Below, one piece after another: positions 62,965 through 64,000 of a stretch of 64,000 bases of DNA. The notes beneath the pieces are model-generated. The model was not told the origin of the DNA and did not search any database. It was given only the letters and a program-made list of their open reading frames with translations. This DNA comes from Actinophytocola algeriensis (GTDB taxonomy: Bacteria > Actinomycetota > Actinomycetes > Mycobacteriales > Pseudonocardiaceae), in the NCBI RefSeq assembly GCF_014203735.1, contig NZ_JACHJQ010000003.1, positions 729,326-793,325 on the forward strand, written 5' to 3'. A program made the position numbers and the translations under genes. The first letter of the stretch is position 1. Each line of letters opens with the position of its first letter.

Positions 62965-64000
62965 TCAGCCCTCAGCCAGCAGTGCGCGGTAGGCGTCGTG
63001 GGCCCGCGACGCCCCGTCGCCGTCCCCGAGCCGCGCGCGGGCGTCGGCGAGCACCGTCCACAGGCGGTGGTCGAGGTCGTCGATGGCGAGTGCCCGCTCG
63101 CACACCGCCGCCGCGGCGGCCGGGTCACCCGTGTCGAGCTCCATGCCGGCGAGGGCCACGGCCACCCCCATCGCCTCGCCACGCAACGACTCGCGCCTGG
63201 CGAGGAGCCACTCCGCGGAGCCCTCCTCGGCGAGGAGCTCACCCCGGTACAGGTCGAGCACCTTGGTGCCGACCTCGCGCACGTGGTGCGGGTCGCGCAG
63301 ATGCTGTCCGCGTCGCCACTCCCGCATCGCCGCGGCGAACTCCACCACGTCGACGGTCGAGCCGGCCGGTAATCGCAGCAGGTAGGCGCTGCCGTGCCGG
63401 ACGACTCCGCCGTGCCGGTCGCCCGGCAGGTACGTGCGGAACAGCGCACGCAGGCTGGAGATGGCGACCTGGAGTCTTCGTTTCGCCGGTTTGACGGCGG
63501 TGTCCGGCCACAGCACCGCCGCCAGCCGCTCCTCGTGGATCGGCTGGCCGTAGTGCACGGCGAGCACGCGCAGCACCCGGCGGGCCTGCGCGCGCAGCCC
63601 GTCGAGGGGCACCGGCTCGCCGTGCACGTCCACCTCGAACGTGACGAAACAGCGCACCGCGACCGGCGGTGTCCGCTCGGGCGGGGACGCGAGGGTCAGT
63701 CCCGACCTGTGCGTGGCGGCAGGCGGCGTGCTGAGGACCGCGACGATCGCCGGGCAGTTGTGGCCGAGCATGTCCTTGGCCCACGGCCGTGCCGGCGCGG
63801 TCGCGGCGAGCGCCGGGTCCCCGGCCTCCATCCGTTCGATCTCCGGACCCACCAGTGCCCGCAGCCACATCTCCAGCAACGGGGCGCGCATCCGGCGTAA
63901 TCGCACCAGGGTGCGCCGCAGCACACCGGGGTCGCGTGGCTGGCCGGCCCGCAGCTGGCCGATCAGCAGCACCAGGATCGCGATCAGGCAGCCCCAGTCG
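62965..64000 (-). CDS. BTAD/SARP-type regulator with membrane segment, C-terminal part
   Basis: The frame stays open to the window edge, so the N-terminus is missing. From the edge: a hydrophobic GCLIAILVLLIGQL segment, a linker, an OmpR-like winged helix (FVTFEVDVHGEPVPLDGLR, EERLAAVLWPD, RRLQVAISSLR) and a BTAD domain (TVDVVEFAAAMREWRRGQ, DLYRGELLAEE). SARP proteins activate secondary metabolism or development genes. It converges on the CisA-like gene with a 15-bp gap and may control the injection system. The hydrophobic segment suggests a membrane-attached regulator. Confidence 0.8.
   Translation of the reverse strand, partial: DWGCLIAILVLLIGQLRAGQPRDPGVLRRTLVRLRRMRAPLLEMWLRALVGPEIERMEAGDPALAATAPARPWAKDMLGHNCPAIVAVLSTPPAATHRSGLTLASPPERTPPVAVRCFVTFEVDVHGEPVPLDGLRAQARRVLRVLAVHYGQPIHEERLAAVLWPDTAVKPAKRRLQVAISSLRALFRTYLPGDRHGGVVRHGSAYLLRLPAGSTVDVVEFAAAMREWRRGQHLRDPHHVREVGTKVLDLYRGELLAEEGSAEWLLARRESLRGEAMGVAVALAGMELDTGDPAAAAAVCERALAIDDLDHRLWTVLADARARLGDGDGASRAHDAYRALLAEG

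Overview
The window reads as a high-G+C actinomycete chromosome, most likely from the Pseudonocardiaceae (Lentzea/Saccharothrix/Actinosynnema type). This is inferred from the strong G/C third-position bias, many GTG starts with GTGA/ATGA stop-start overlaps, a DUF5753 XRE regulator paired with DUF397, sugar-uptake genes without their own ATPase, GAAANTTTC LacI operators, and an Actinobacteria-type contractile injection system. No species can be named from sequence alone, and no rRNA, tRNA or CRISPR array was seen.

Bases 1-17901 are one dense plus-strand defence operon. In order it encodes a DUF1998 helicase (5' end outside the window), a SNF2 helicase like DISARM DrmD, a large Eco57I/PglX-type adenine methylase, an McrB-type AAA+ GTPase with an alkyltransferase-like (ATL) and an EVE/PUA-like domain in front, an SMC-type ATPase, a small TOPRIM-like DUF4276 protein, the McrC nuclease, and a UvrD helicase with a RelE-like N-terminus. 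Most junctions overlap by a few bases, so the set is probably made and used together. It combines DISARM-like, McrBC-like and OLD/PARIS-like parts. The methylase carries an internal AT-rich block where its target recognition region is expected.

Bases 17891-27457 are a patchwork: a DUF397/XRE pair, two small unknown genes, a VapBC-type toxin-antitoxin pair with a palindrome over the antitoxin start, a helicase-associated/WYL-like protein with a 3' frameshift, a truncated DUF1841-like gene next to a decayed tyrosine integrase, a VOC protein, an intact second DUF1841-like gene and a pRiA4b ORF-3 family protein.

Bases 27464-35924 are a carbohydrate utilisation locus: LacI regulator, two permeases and a lipoprotein binding protein on the minus strand, and divergently a GH3 glycosidase, a Gfo/Idh/MocA dehydrogenase and a PmoA-like protein. 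Three copies of a CGAAACTTTCG-type palindrome lie in front of the regulator, the transporter and the glycosidase, so one LacI protein probably controls all. Bases 35925-40790 hold a 30-bp-period palindrome array, a PcaD-PcaC fusion, a PIG-L deacetylase, a DUF4241 protein and a polytopic membrane protein.

Bases 40791-64000 are an extracellular/cytoplasmic contractile injection system (eCIS) of the Streptomyces type. The plus-strand operon (48194-62949) encodes sheath, inner tube, two further tube-like proteins, LysM baseplate protein, VgrG-like spike, gp25-like wedge, baseplate J-like protein, tail-protein-I-like protein, a DUF4157 'eCIS core' protein, small accessory proteins and a zinc-ribbon/Pro-rich/transmembrane protein that could anchor the particle to the membrane. 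The divergent minus-strand operon (48011-40791) encodes the DUF4255 cap protein, a DUF11-repeat surface protein with an LAWTG sortase-like signal, and three proteins of unknown function that are candidate cargo or regulators. A BTAD/SARP-type regulator runs off the right edge. No AAA+ ATPase, tape measure or fibre gene was recognised here; they may lie beyond 64000.
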